Shown here piece by piece: positions 15,718 through 24,254 of a DNA stretch of 31,809 bases. Each line of letters begins with the position of its first letter. Position 1 is the stretch's first letter. Made by a program: the position numbers and the translations under genes. Under the pieces are notes generated by a model. It was not told the DNA's origin. It did no database searches and was given only the letters and a program-made list of their open reading frames with translations. Source of the DNA: JAKAXG01 sp035702985 (GTDB lineage: Bacteria > Actinomycetota > Acidimicrobiia > Acidimicrobiales > Palsa-688); NCBI GenBank assembly GCA_035702985.1, contig DASSZD010000192.1:1-31809 (forward strand). Reading direction: 5' to 3'.

Positions 15718-16797
15718 ATGGCTCGGTCGGGGCAGACCTCTCGGACCGCGACCCACCGGGGCGTTGGTGAGGCCGCCGGGGGCAGGCTCCCGGCCGGCCG
15801 GCGGCTGTCCGCCGGCCTGCTGGCCATGGTGGCGGTCATCGTGGCCGGCACGGCGGGCTACATGGGTTTCGGCTACAGCCTCCTGGACGCGGCGTTCCAG
15901 ACCATCATCACCGTCAGCACGGTGGGCTACGGCGAGATCCACAGCTTCGGCCGGGGGGAGAAGATATTCACCATAGGACTCATCCTGTTCGGGGTGGGTT
16001 CGGCGGCCTACACCCTCAGCGTGCTGTTCGAGTTCTTCGTCGAGGGCTATCTGGGCGGTGCGTTCAGGAGGCGCAGAATGGACCAGGAGATCCGCTCCAT
16101 GCGGGACCACGTCATAGTGTGCGGGTGGGGCCGGGTGGGGACCGCCATAGCCCGCTCGCTGCACTCCCACGACGCCTCGGTCGTGGTGGTCGACTCCTCC
16201 ACCGAGCGGCTGGAGACGGTGACCGGCCCCTACGTGCACGGCGACGCCACCGATGAGGACGTGCTGCGGGCCGCCGGCATCGACCGGGCCCGGGTGCTGA
16301 TCACCGCCCTGCCCGAGGATGCCGACAATCTCTATGTCACCCTCACCGGGCGCTCGATGCGGCCGGACCTGTTCATCGTGTCCCGGTCGGCCAGCCGGCC
16401 GGCCGTCTCCAAGCTGGTGCAGGCCGGCGCCAACCGGGTGGTCGATCCCCAGGACCTGGGCGGGGCCCGCATGGCCGCCCTGGCGGTGCAGCCCCACGTC
16501 GCCGAGTTCCTGGACGTGGTGATGCACGACGGCAGCCTGGACTTCCGGCTGGAGCAGGTGGAGATCCCGGCCGGGTCCCCGCTGGCCGGTCAGACGCTGC
16601 GCTCCGCCCGCATCCACGACCAGACCGGAACCCTGGTCCTGGCCATGCGCGAACCGGGGGCCCCGTTCCGCACCAACCCGTCGCCGGGGGCGGAGATCGT
16701 GGCCGGCGAGGTGCTGATAGTCATCGGCGACGCCGAGCAGGTGGACCGGCTGCGGGCCCTGGCCGGCACCGTCCCGGCCGGCCGGGGAGGCTCCTAG
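15718..16797 (+). CDS. Two-TM potassium channel with RCK (TrkA-N/TrkA-C) domain
   Basis: A 359-residue K+ channel or channel-like protein of the MthK/Kch type. After a basic N-terminus comes TM1 (about 31-48), a pore helix with selectivity filter TVGYG (68-72) and TM2 (about 83-107). An RRRR basic stretch follows. The RCK N-domain has a Rossmann nucleotide-binding start VIVCGWGRVG (132-141). A C-terminal RCK_C/TrkA-C domain spans about 265-350. It is likely a tetramer in the inner membrane gated by ligand or ions at the RCK ring. The ATG at 15718 is chosen as closest to the body of the protein. An in-frame ATG at 15706 is possible. No good ribosome site is seen. The stop overlaps the convergent Nudix stop by four bases. 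Confidence 0.93.
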   Translation: MARSGQTSRTATHRGVGEAAGGRLPAGRRLSAGLLAMVAVIVAGTAGYMGFGYSLLDAAFQTIITVSTVGYGEIHSFGRGEKIFTIGLILFGVGSAAYTLSVLFEFFVEGYLGGAFRRRRMDQEIRSMRDHVIVCGWGRVGTAIARSLHSHDASVVVVDSSTERLETVTGPYVHGDATDEDVLRAAGIDRARVLITALPEDADNLYVTLTGRSMRPDLFIVSRSASRPAVSKLVQAGANRVVDPQDLGGARMAALAVQPHVAEFLDVVMHDGSLDFRLEQVEIPAGSPLAGQTLRSARIHDQTGTLVLAMREPGAPFRTNPSPGAEIVAGEVLIVIGDAEQVDRLRALAGTVPAGRGGS

Positions 16798-17540
16798 CCG
16801 GCCAGCAGGACCAGGTCCAGCAGCTCGACCAGCATGCGGGCGGTGGCGCCCCACACCGTGTCGCCCACCAGCTCGAAGAAGTGCATGGGCCGCTCCGTGC
16901 CGTCCGGGAAGGTCCACAGCTCCTCGCGGTACACCTCGGGTGCGGTCAGCTCCACCAGGGGCACGGTGAAGGCCCGCTCCACCTCCGCCGGGTTGGGGAC
17001 CAGCTCCGGCCGGGCCGGGAGCAGCCCCACGAACGGGGTGATGGGGGCCGGGTTCACGACGGTGCGCAGCGCCGACAGGCGCCCGATCAGGGTCACCGCG
17101 GCGGGGTCCAGCCCCACCTCCTCGCGGGCCTCCCGCAGGGCCGCCTCGAACGGCTCCTCGCCGGGGTCGAGCCGGCCGCCCGGGAAGGAGACCTGATGGG
17201 TGTGGGAGCGCAGCCGGGACGACCGCCTGGTCAGCACCACGTGGGTCTGGCCGGTCTCCTCGAACAGGGCGCACAGCACCGCCGCCGGCCGGCGAGCCGA
17301 CCCTGGCAACGCTACTGTCGGAACTTCACCGGTGGGCTCGGTGGTGGTGGGCCCGTGGCGCTGGAGCGCCGAGGCGACCCGGGCCACGGTGATGCGCTCC
17401 GGCCGGGGGGCGCCGCCCCCGCTCCAGCGGGAACCGGAGCCAGGCCTCCACTGGCCGGGCCGGGGGATGATCTGGGGGCCGCCCCGGCCGCCGGAGACCG
17501 GCTCTACGCCCGCCTGACCGACCGGGTCGGGTTCAGACAA
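16794..17540 (-). CDS. Nudix hydrolase, CoA-pyrophosphatase type
   Basis: A 248-residue hydrolase with a complete Nudix box at about 121-144 (GGRLDPGEEPFEAALREAREEVGL: all Nudix Glu, Arg and Gly positions present). The preceding LTRRSSRLRSHTHQVSFPGG matches the motif that marks NudL/CoA pyrophosphatases, which cut CoA to phosphopantetheine and 3',5'-ADP. Specificity is inferred from that motif. The first 45 residues are low-complexity and may not be native. The TTG at 17540 is the first start in the frame, overlaps the end of the upstream small gene by eight bases and has GGAGG 12 bases upstream. A shorter start near the GTG before ARVASALQ is possible. Confidence 0.87.
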   Translation of the reverse strand: MSEPDPVGQAGVEPVSGGRGGPQIIPRPGQWRPGSGSRWSGGGAPRPERITVARVASALQRHGPTTTEPTGEVPTVALPGSARRPAAVLCALFEETGQTHVVLTRRSSRLRSHTHQVSFPGGRLDPGEEPFEAALREAREEVGLDPAAVTLIGRLSALRTVVNPAPITPFVGLLPARPELVPNPAEVERAFTVPLVELTAPEVYREELWTFPDGTERPMHFFELVGDTVWGATARMLVELLDLVLLAG

Positions 17541-17739
17541 CCGGTGTCCAGGCCTCCGCCTCGGGGGAGCCCTCCTCGGAGGAGGACGCGGCCGGTACGG
17601 CCGCCACCATCTGCTCCAACAGGTCCCGCAGCCCGCCGGTCTTGAGGGTGGACATCACCCGCCCCGGGGGCGTCTCGCCCCGCTCCCATTCCATCCAGGC
17701 TTCGAGCAACTTGGCCGGATCGGGGGGAGGTCTGTCCAT
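17533..17739 (-). CDS. Small acidic hypothetical protein (68 aa)
   Basis: A 68-residue protein, MDRPPPDPAKLLEAWMEWE..., with a short predicted helix near each end of a charged, acidic sequence; a Ser/Glu-rich tail follows. I do not recognise a named domain. Three things support it as real. A TATCCT -10 box lies exactly seven bases before its ATG. It directly precedes and overlaps the Nudix gene. It also fits neatly between the Nudix gene and the groEL terminator. It may be a regulator or partner of the Nudix enzyme, or just a leader gene that couples translation. No function can be assigned. Confidence 0.65.
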   Translation of the reverse strand: MDRPPPDPAKLLEAWMEWERGETPPGRVMSTLKTGGLRDLLEQMVAAVPAASSSEEGSPEAEAWTPVV

Positions 17740-17746
17740 GCCGCCC

Positions 17747-17752
17747 AGGATA
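17747..17752 (-). promoter_or_regulatory. Putative -10 box for leaderless small gene-Nudix transcript
   Basis: TATCCT on the minus strand, then seven bases, then the ATG at 17739. No ribosome site is present. It lies just downstream of the groEL terminator, so it gives the two genes an independent promoter. Confidence 0.5.
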
Positions 17753-17760
17753 CGGGACGG

Positions 17761-17798
17761 AACAAAGCGGCCGGCCCGCTTTCGCCGGGCCGGCCGCT
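17761..17798 (-). terminator. Rho-independent terminator of groES-groEL
   Basis: A perfect 13-base GC-rich stem (17766-17778 with 17786-17798) with a seven-base loop. On the minus strand it is followed by TTTGTT. It begins 28 bases after the groEL stop and ends the heat-shock operon before the small gene at 17739. Confidence 0.85.
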
Positions 17799-17826
17799 CA
17801 GGGTCCTACGTTGACGGGAGGGTGGC

Positions 17827-19470
<1,644 letters not shown>

Positions 19471-19761
19471 TTACTTCACCTTCGCCAGCACATCGCGGCT
19501 GGTCAGGATCAGCAGGTCCTCACCCTCCACGGTGATTTCGGTACCGCCGTACTTGGAATAGACGACCTTGTCGCCCACGGCTATGTCCAGGGGGATCAGC
19601 TCCCCGGTGTTCTCGGCCCGGCGACCCGGTCCGACCGCGATGACCTCGCCCTGCTGGGGCTTCTCCTTGGCGGTGTCGGGAATTACCAGACCCGAGGCCG
19701 TCTTCTCCTCGGCCTCGCTGGGGCGGACGACGATACGATCGTCGAGCGGCTGAAGACTCAT
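19471..19761 (-). CDS. groES: Co-chaperonin GroES (10 kDa subunit)
   Basis: A 96-residue subunit of the heptameric lid of GroEL. The start MSLQPLDDRIVVRPSEAEEKTASGLVIPDTAKEKPQQGEVIAVGPG includes the mobile loop that binds GroEL. The end (VGDKVVYSKYGGTEITVEGEDLLILTSRDVLA) is typical of the family. Length and all conserved positions are normal. It is the first gene of the operon, with a promoter and CIRCE operator directly upstream. Confidence 0.99.
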   Translation of the reverse strand: MSLQPLDDRIVVRPSEAEEKTASGLVIPDTAKEKPQQGEVIAVGPGRRAENTGELIPLDIAVGDKVVYSKYGGTEITVEGEDLLILTSRDVLAKVK

Positions 19762-19783
19762 TGCAGTGCGCCTCCGTTGGCTG

Positions 19784-19810
19784 TTAGCACTCTCACGTTG
19801 CGAGTGCTAA
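19784..19810. promoter_or_regulatory. CIRCE operator (HrcA binding site)
   Basis: A perfect TTAGCACTC-N9-GAGTGCTAA inverted repeat, the established operator of the heat-shock repressor HrcA. It lies 22 bases upstream of groES and starts right at the -10 box, where bound HrcA would block transcription. hrcA itself is not in the window. Confidence 0.97.
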
Positions 19811-19838
19811 CGATAGCGGCCCGGCGGCGCTAGTTCAA
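19810..19838 (-). promoter_or_regulatory. groES-groEL promoter
   Basis: Minus-strand TTGAAC (19833-19838) and TATCGT (19810-19815) are separated by exactly 17 bases, a good vegetative sigma-70-type promoter. The -10 shares one base with CIRCE, and the -35 overlaps the tsaD stop codon. The start should fall inside the CIRCE repeat. Confidence 0.8.
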
Positions 19839-20838
19839 CCAGCCTCGAACCTGAGTCTCAGGTTGGGGTCGGCGGCCACGTCCAACGGGGTGGGCCCGTC
19901 GGTCCTCAGCCGGTACCAGGCGGTGGCCCCCACCATGGCGGCGTTGTCGGTGCACATGGCCCGGCTGGGGATGAAGGCGGCCCGCCCGTCGGCGGTGGCG
20001 GCGTTGACGATGGCCTCCCGCAGCGCCGAGTTGGCGGCCACCCCCCCACCGATGGCGATGGAGCGGGCGTCGTGCTCGGCGGCGGCGGCCCGGGCTTTTC
20101 CACCAGGACATCCACCACCGCGGCCTGGAAGCTGGCGGCGATGTCCTCGGTCGAGGTGTCGGGGTGCTTGCGCACGTAGTTGATGACGCTGGTCTTGAGC
20201 CCGCTGAAGGAGAAGTCGTAACCCTCGTGGCGCAGCCCCCTGGGGAACGCCACCGCCGCCGGGTCGCCCTGCGCCGCCAGCCGGTCGATCACCGGGCCAC
20301 CCGGGTAGCCGAGGCCCAGGAACCGGGCCACCTTGTCGTAGGCCTCCCCGGCGGCGTCGTCGATGGTCTGGCCGAGGAGCCGGTATCGACCCTCCGCGGT
20401 CATCAGGATCACCATGGTGTGGCCGCCGGACACCAGCAGGACCACCGCCGGCAGGGCCATCTCGGGGTCCTCCAGGAAGGCGGCGTGCAGGTGGCCCTCC
20501 ATGTGGTTGACCCCCACGAACGGCACCCCCCACGCCAGCGAGTACGCCTTGGCCGCGCTCACCCCGACCAGCAGGGACCCGATCAGCCCGGGGCCGATGG
20601 TCGCCCCCACGGCATCGAGCTCCGGCCCGGCCATCCCGGCCCGGGACAGCGCCTCTGACACCACCGGGGTGAGCAGGTCGACGTGGGCCCGCCCGGCCAC
20701 CTCGGGCACCACCCCGCCGAACGCGGCGTGGATGTCGACCTGGCTGGACACCACCGAGGAGAGGACCCGGCGGCCGTCGACGACCACGGCCGCCGCGGTC
20801 TCGTCGCATGAGGTCTCTATGGCCAGTACCGCTGTCAT
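19835..20838 (-). CDS. tsaD: TsaD, tRNA t6A threonylcarbamoyltransferase, interrupted by an apparent frameshift
   Basis: TsaD transfers threonylcarbamoyl to A37 of ANN-decoding tRNAs. From the ATG at 20838 the frame gives VLAIETSCDETAAAVV, the metal-binding H112 and H116 in NHMEGH, VSGGHT and SFSGLKTSVINYVRKHP, then turns to nonsense after K248 (codon 20095-20097). The rest of TsaD (KARAAAAEH, IGGGVAANSALRE, FIPSRAMCTDNAAMVG, ending LRFEAG) is in another frame down to 19835. Adding one G at about 20092-20097 restores a normal 334-residue protein. As read, the first frame stops at 19906 after 310 residues. A sequencing or assembly error is most likely, since TsaD is usually essential; a -1 ribosomal slip at GAAAAG would also give the right sequence. 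Starts three bases after rimI ends. Confidence 0.9.
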
Positions 20839-20841
20839 TTC

Positions 20842-21534
20842 TCAGGCACCCGCTCCGGGGTGGGCGCCGGCGCCCGTCCCGTCGATGGTGTCACCGCGGA
20901 TGCCGGCTTCTATGGCGGCCAGGCGGGCGGCGTGGGCCGGCGAGTCGACGTCGTGGGCCCACATGATGAGGGCGTCCTCCTTGGTCTCGGCGTAGTAGTT
21001 CTTGCGCAGGCCCTCGGTCTCGTAGCCGAAGCGGCGGTACATGTTCTGCGCCGCGGTGTTCGATACCCGGACCTCCAGGGTCATGTGCCGGGCGCCGCGG
21101 GCCAGGGCGGCCCGGTGGAGGTTCAGCAGGAGCCGGGTGCCGATCTGGTGGCGCTGCCACGCCGGGTCCACGGCGATGTTGGTGACGTGCCCCTCGTCCA
21201 GGCTGACCATGAGCCCGGCGTAGCCGACCACCCCCGAGTCCACCCGGGCCACGACGTAGTGGCGGGTGCTGCGCAGGCTGAGCTCGGTCAGGAACAGGGT
21301 GAAGCTCCACGGCCGGGGGTACACCTGGCCCTCGATCCTCAGGACGGATCGCAGGTGGCGCCTCCGCATGGGGACCAGGTGCACCGTCGGGGCGGGGCCG
21401 GCCCCCCGGGCGTCGGCGGCGGGGGCGTCGGCGGCGGGGCGGTCGTCGACGCCGGGGCGGTGGTCGGCGGGCCGGTCGTCGGCGGACTGGTCGTCGGCGG
21501 GCTGGTGGGGTCCGGCCACGGGCTCGATCCTCAC
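20842..21534 (-). CDS. rimI: RimI-type ribosomal protein S18 alanine N-acetyltransferase
   Basis: A 230-residue GNAT acetyltransferase. The fold runs from about residue 52 (LVPMRRRHLRSVLRIEGQVYPRPWS) through the acetyl-CoA loop in VDPAWQRHQIGTRLL to LEVRVSNTAAQNMYRRFGYETEGLRKNYY, all RimI-typical. It should acetylate the N-terminus of S18 or similar proteins. Genes for RimI commonly sit between tsaB and tsaD, as here. The GTG start at 21534 overlaps the tsaB stop as GTGA. It gives an unusual 50-residue N-terminal extension made of Asp/Ala/Pro/Arg repeats (DDRPADHRPG...), longer than typical RimI, probably disordered. A later start cannot be excluded. Confidence 0.9.
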   Translation of the reverse strand: MRIEPVAGPHQPADDQSADDRPADHRPGVDDRPAADAPAADARGAGPAPTVHLVPMRRRHLRSVLRIEGQVYPRPWSFTLFLTELSLRSTRHYVVARVDSGVVGYAGLMVSLDEGHVTNIAVDPAWQRHQIGTRLLLNLHRAALARGARHMTLEVRVSNTAAQNMYRRFGYETEGLRKNYYAETKEDALIMWAHDVDSPAHAARLAAIEAGIRGDTIDGTGAGAHPGAGA

Positions 21535-22280
21535 CTCTGCTCCCAGCCGATGCGGACGTCGGCGCCGCGCAGGTACGTCGGGGTCACCTTCTCCGCCGGC
21601 AGGGCGGTCCGTTCGGCCGACAGGGCCAGCAGCACCGACGCCGACGGGTGGTCGAATTCCTCGGGGGCGACGTGGAACCGGCCGGGGCCGGCGGCGAAGT
21701 AGCGCCGGGCCCCGTCGCCGGTCAGGAGCAGATCCGCCGGCAGGCCGGACAGCCGCTCGGCCAGGGCGTCGGGGGCCACCGTGGCCGCGTCGGTCACCGC
21801 CACCATGCGGCCGTCGACCGGTTCGTAGAGGGCCCAGAACACCTCACCCCGGCGGGCGTCGACCACCGCCGCGACCGGCCGGCCGGCACCGCGGTGGGGA
21901 TGGGCCAGGATGTCCAGTGAGGAGACCGGCACCACCGGGATGTCGAGGGCCGAGCCCAGGGCCTTGGCCGTGGCCACCCCCACTCTCAGCCCGGTGAACA
22001 GGCCCGGACCGACGTCCACCGCCACCCGTTCGACCGAGCGTAGCTCCACCCCGGCCAGGCCGGTCAGCTGGCGGATGGCCGGGGCCAGGGTCTCCCCGTG
22101 CCGGCGCCCCGCCCTCAGGGTGACCGCCCCGGCCAGGCCGCCCGGTCCCGATACGGCCACCCCCACCTGACCGGTGGCGGTGGCGATGGCCAGGGTCGCC
22201 GGCCCGGCCGTCTCCGCCTGGTCGGGGCCCCGCCCGGTCACCCGGTCCCGGTGGTCGCCGGGTCCGGCCGCCGGGGTCAC
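21531..22280 (-). CDS. tsaB: TsaB, t6A biosynthesis scaffold protein
   Basis: A 249-residue inactive TsaD-like protein that dimerises with TsaD in the t6A complex with TsaE. Family motifs are LAIATATGQVGVAV, the VDVGPGLFTGLRVGVATAKALG core near residues 90-115 and VVDARRGEVFWALY. It lacks the TsaD metal histidines, as expected. The GTG at 22280 overlaps the tsaE stop as GTGA. About 29 residues precede the family start, so a later start is possible. The same frame is open far upstream, but that region is only the shadow of tsaE. Confidence 0.92.
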   Translation of the reverse strand: MTPAAGPGDHRDRVTGRGPDQAETAGPATLAIATATGQVGVAVSGPGGLAGAVTLRAGRRHGETLAPAIRQLTGLAGVELRSVERVAVDVGPGLFTGLRVGVATAKALGSALDIPVVPVSSLDILAHPHRGAGRPVAAVVDARRGEVFWALYEPVDGRMVAVTDAATVAPDALAERLSGLPADLLLTGDGARRYFAAGPGRFHVAPEEFDHPSASVLLALSAERTALPAEKVTPTYLRGADVRIGWEQR

Positions 22281-22768
22281 GCCGCCTCCAGCACCAGCCG
22301 GGCCAGATCGGCCCGGCGGTCCTCCCAGGCCGTACCCGACGGTTGCAGGTGGACGACCCGCCCGGCGTCGTCGTCGTCGCTGCGTTCGATGCGCACCCGC
22401 AGATGGGGGCCGGGCAGGGCGGCGGCCGCCCGTTCCCCCCACTCCACGACGGCGACCGCCCCGTCCTCGAGCATCTCGGGAAGGGCCAGGTCCACCACCT
22501 CCGAAAGGTGTTCCAGCCGGTAGACGTCCACGTGGACCAGGTCGAAGCCGGCGGTGGTCGGGTAGATGTTCATGAGGGTGAAAGTGGGGCTGGTCACGCC
22601 GGAGTCGACCCCGACGGCGGCGGCCAGGCCCTGGGTGAAGGTGGTCTTGCCCGCCCCCAGATCCCCCTCCAGCAGGAGCACGTCGCCCGGCTGGAGGCAC
22701 CCGGCCAGGCGCCCGGCCAGGGCCCGGGTGGCGTGGGGGCTGGGGCAGGCCGCCACGATGTCGGTCAC
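22277..22768 (-). CDS. tsaE: TsaE, t6A biosynthesis ATPase
   Basis: A 163-residue P-loop ATPase that drives the TsaB-TsaD complex in t6A formation. Walker A GDLGAGKT lies at 35-42, followed by the switch-like VTSPTFTLMNIYPTT and HVDVYRLE, and Walker B-type VAVVEWGERA. The C-terminal quarter is longer and less conserved than in E. coli TsaE. The GTG start at 22768 overlaps the upstream glycosylase stop as GTGA. The GTGA overlaps continue into tsaB and rimI, forming one translational unit. Confidence 0.95.
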   Translation of the reverse strand: MTDIVAACPSPHATRALAGRLAGCLQPGDVLLLEGDLGAGKTTFTQGLAAAVGVDSGVTSPTFTLMNIYPTTAGFDLVHVDVYRLEHLSEVVDLALPEMLEDGAVAVVEWGERAAAALPGPHLRVRIERSDDDDAGRVVHLQPSGTAWEDRRADLARLVLEAA

Positions 22769-23397
22769 GGTCGGGCCGTCCCCGGAGCCGGGTCACGGGC
22801 CGGTCGGTCGGCGCCGGCGCCCGGCCCGGCCGCCTCGAGCGACTGGCGGGCCCGGACGAAGTCGGCCCGCATGCGGGCCACCACCTCTCCCCCGCCCCGG
22901 AGGGCGGCGGCCGGGTGGAAGGTCGGCACCACCACCGCCCGGTTCGACCCCCGCCCCGGGTACGGATAGGTGCGGCCCCGCAGCTTGGTGATGCCCTGGG
23001 AGGTCCCGAGCAGGGTCCGGGAGGCGAAGTTGCCCAGAGTGAGGATGACGGCCGGGTCGATCAGCTCGATCTGGGCCTCGAGGTAGGGCCGGCAGGCGTC
23101 GATCTCGGCCGGCAGGGGGTCCCGGTTGTTGGGCGGGCGGCACTTGACCACGTTGGCGATGTACACCTGGGCCCGCCCGAGACCGGCCTCCTCCAGCAGG
23201 AGCCGGTCGAGCAGCTGGCCCGAACGGCCGACGAAGGGCCGGCCCTGCAGGTCCTCGTCCCGGCCGGGACCCTCCCCCACCACCATCAACCCGGCGCCGG
23301 GCGCCCCCTCCCCGAAGACCACGGTGGTGCGCCCGGCGGCCAGCTGGCAGAGGGTGCAGCCGAGGGCCCGCCTCTCCACCTCCACCAGCTGCGACAC
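22765..23397 (-). CDS. Family 4 (4Fe-4S) uracil-DNA glycosylase
   Basis: A 210-residue glycosylase removing uracil from DNA. Four cysteines that hold the iron-sulfur cluster are visible: C14 and C17 (GCTLCQLAAGR), C86 (NVVKCRPPNNRDP) and C102. The catalytic motif GEGPGRDEDLQGRPFVGRSG lies at 41-60 and the leucine-loop HPAA near the end. The frame is open up to 23640, but residues upstream of 23397 are non-family, and the GTG at 23397 sits eight bases after a TAGGAT -10 box, so that start is chosen. It heads the tsaE-tsaB-rimI-tsaD operon, an unusual partner for tRNA modification. The C-terminal 25 residues are Gly/Ala/Pro-rich. Confidence 0.93.
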   Translation of the reverse strand: MSQLVEVERRALGCTLCQLAAGRTTVVFGEGAPGAGLMVVGEGPGRDEDLQGRPFVGRSGQLLDRLLLEEAGLGRAQVYIANVVKCRPPNNRDPLPAEIDACRPYLEAQIELIDPAVILTLGNFASRTLLGTSQGITKLRGRTYPYPGRGSNRAVVVPTFHPAAALRGGGEVVARMRADFVRARQSLEAAGPGAGADRPARDPAPGTARP

Positions 23398-23405
23398 GGT
23401 GGACC

Positions 23406-23411
23406 ATCCTA
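23406..23411 (-). promoter_or_regulatory. Putative -10 box for the udg-tsaE-tsaB-rimI-tsaD operon
   Basis: TAGGAT on the minus strand followed by eight bases and the GTG at 23397, predicting a leaderless or nearly leaderless message. No -35 box is recognised. It is the only promoter-like site seen upstream of the t6A genes. Confidence 0.45.
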
Positions 23412-23615
23412 CCGGCCGGTGGGCCCGCTCCCGATGGGCCCACCGTGCGGCCTCCGGCCCGGAGGCAGGCCCCCGGGGGGCGCCGGGCGGGGTCCGTCCG
23501 GTGAGCCGGTGACGGGGCGCCGGTTCGGCCGACCAGGCGCGCCGGAAGCAGGTCCAGTTGGTACTGTTCGCGCCGGCTACCCCGTTGTCTGCAGCCGGAA
23601 GGGGCTCGTGGGATC

Positions 23616-24248
23616 GTGACCACCCGACCGAACAATCCATGGGAGGGGCGGAACCCGGATCAGGGTCGCCCGTACCCGCCTCCGCCCGCTCCGGCGCCCT
23701 CGTCGCCCAGCTCGGCTGACTGGCCCCCGCCCGGTGGCGACTATCCCCCGCCCGGAGGCGGCTACCCCCCGCCCGGAGGCGGCTACCCGGGCGGGCAGTG
23801 GAACCAGGGCTACGGGGCCGGCGAGAGCTACGGCGACCTGGCCGGCTGGTGGAGCCGGGTCGGCGCCACGATCATCGACGGGATCATCATCGGGATCCCG
23901 GCGTTCCTGCTCTTCTACGCCGCCGGCAGCGGTTCGGTGGGAGCCCGGGCGTCCGCCGAGATCGTGGTGGTGATCGCCGAGGCGCTGTACTTCACCCTCA
24001 TGCTGAGCCGGCAGGGCCGGACGGTCGGCAACATGGCCGTCGGGACGCGGGTCATCGACGCCCGCACCGGTGGCCCGCTGAGCACGGGCAAGGCGCTGGG
24101 GCGGTGGGCGGCGCAGCTGTTGTTCGGGCTGCTGAGCGTGGCCCTGTTCATCCCCACGCTGCTCGACTACCTGTGGCCGCTGTGGGACCGCCGCAACCAG
24201 ACGCTGCACGACAAGATCGCCGGCACCCTGGTCGTCTACTACCGGTAG
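23616..24248 (+). CDS. RDD-family membrane protein with proline-rich N-terminus
   Basis: A 210-residue protein. The N-terminal 70 residues are Pro/Gly/Tyr-rich with three PPPGGxY units. An RDD domain (about 75-205) follows: LAGWWSRVGATIIDGIIIGIPAFLLF (first helix with the conserved Arg and Asp), a second helix around AEIVVVIAEALYFTLML, the GRTVGNMAVGTRVIDARTG loop, and a last hydrophobic pair before LWDRRNQTLHDKIAGTLVV. RDD proteins are inner-membrane proteins of mostly unknown or ion-transport function. GTG start at 23616 with GGAAGGGG 11 bases upstream. It is divergent from the t6A operon and converges on the P1 peptidase. Confidence 0.9.
   Translation: MTTRPNNPWEGRNPDQGRPYPPPPAPAPSSPSSADWPPPGGDYPPPGGGYPPPGGGYPGGQWNQGYGAGESYGDLAGWWSRVGATIIDGIIIGIPAFLLFYAAGSGSVGARASAEIVVVIAEALYFTLMLSRQGRTVGNMAVGTRVIDARTGGPLSTGKALGRWAAQLLFGLLSVALFIPTLLDYLWPLWDRRNQTLHDKIAGTLVVYYR
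23724..23786 (+). repeat. Three tandem 21-base repeats in the RDD-protein gene
   Basis: Units at 23724, 23745 and 23766 each encode PPPGGxY. The last two are nearly identical. Likely variable in copy number. Confidence 0.8.
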
Positions 24249-24254
24249 GGGGCG

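Noticed and set aside
21531..22796. A 421-codon frame suggesting a long N-terminal extension of TsaB
   Set aside because: The upstream 170 codons are the shadow of tsaE; the GTG at 22280 gives a normal TsaB.
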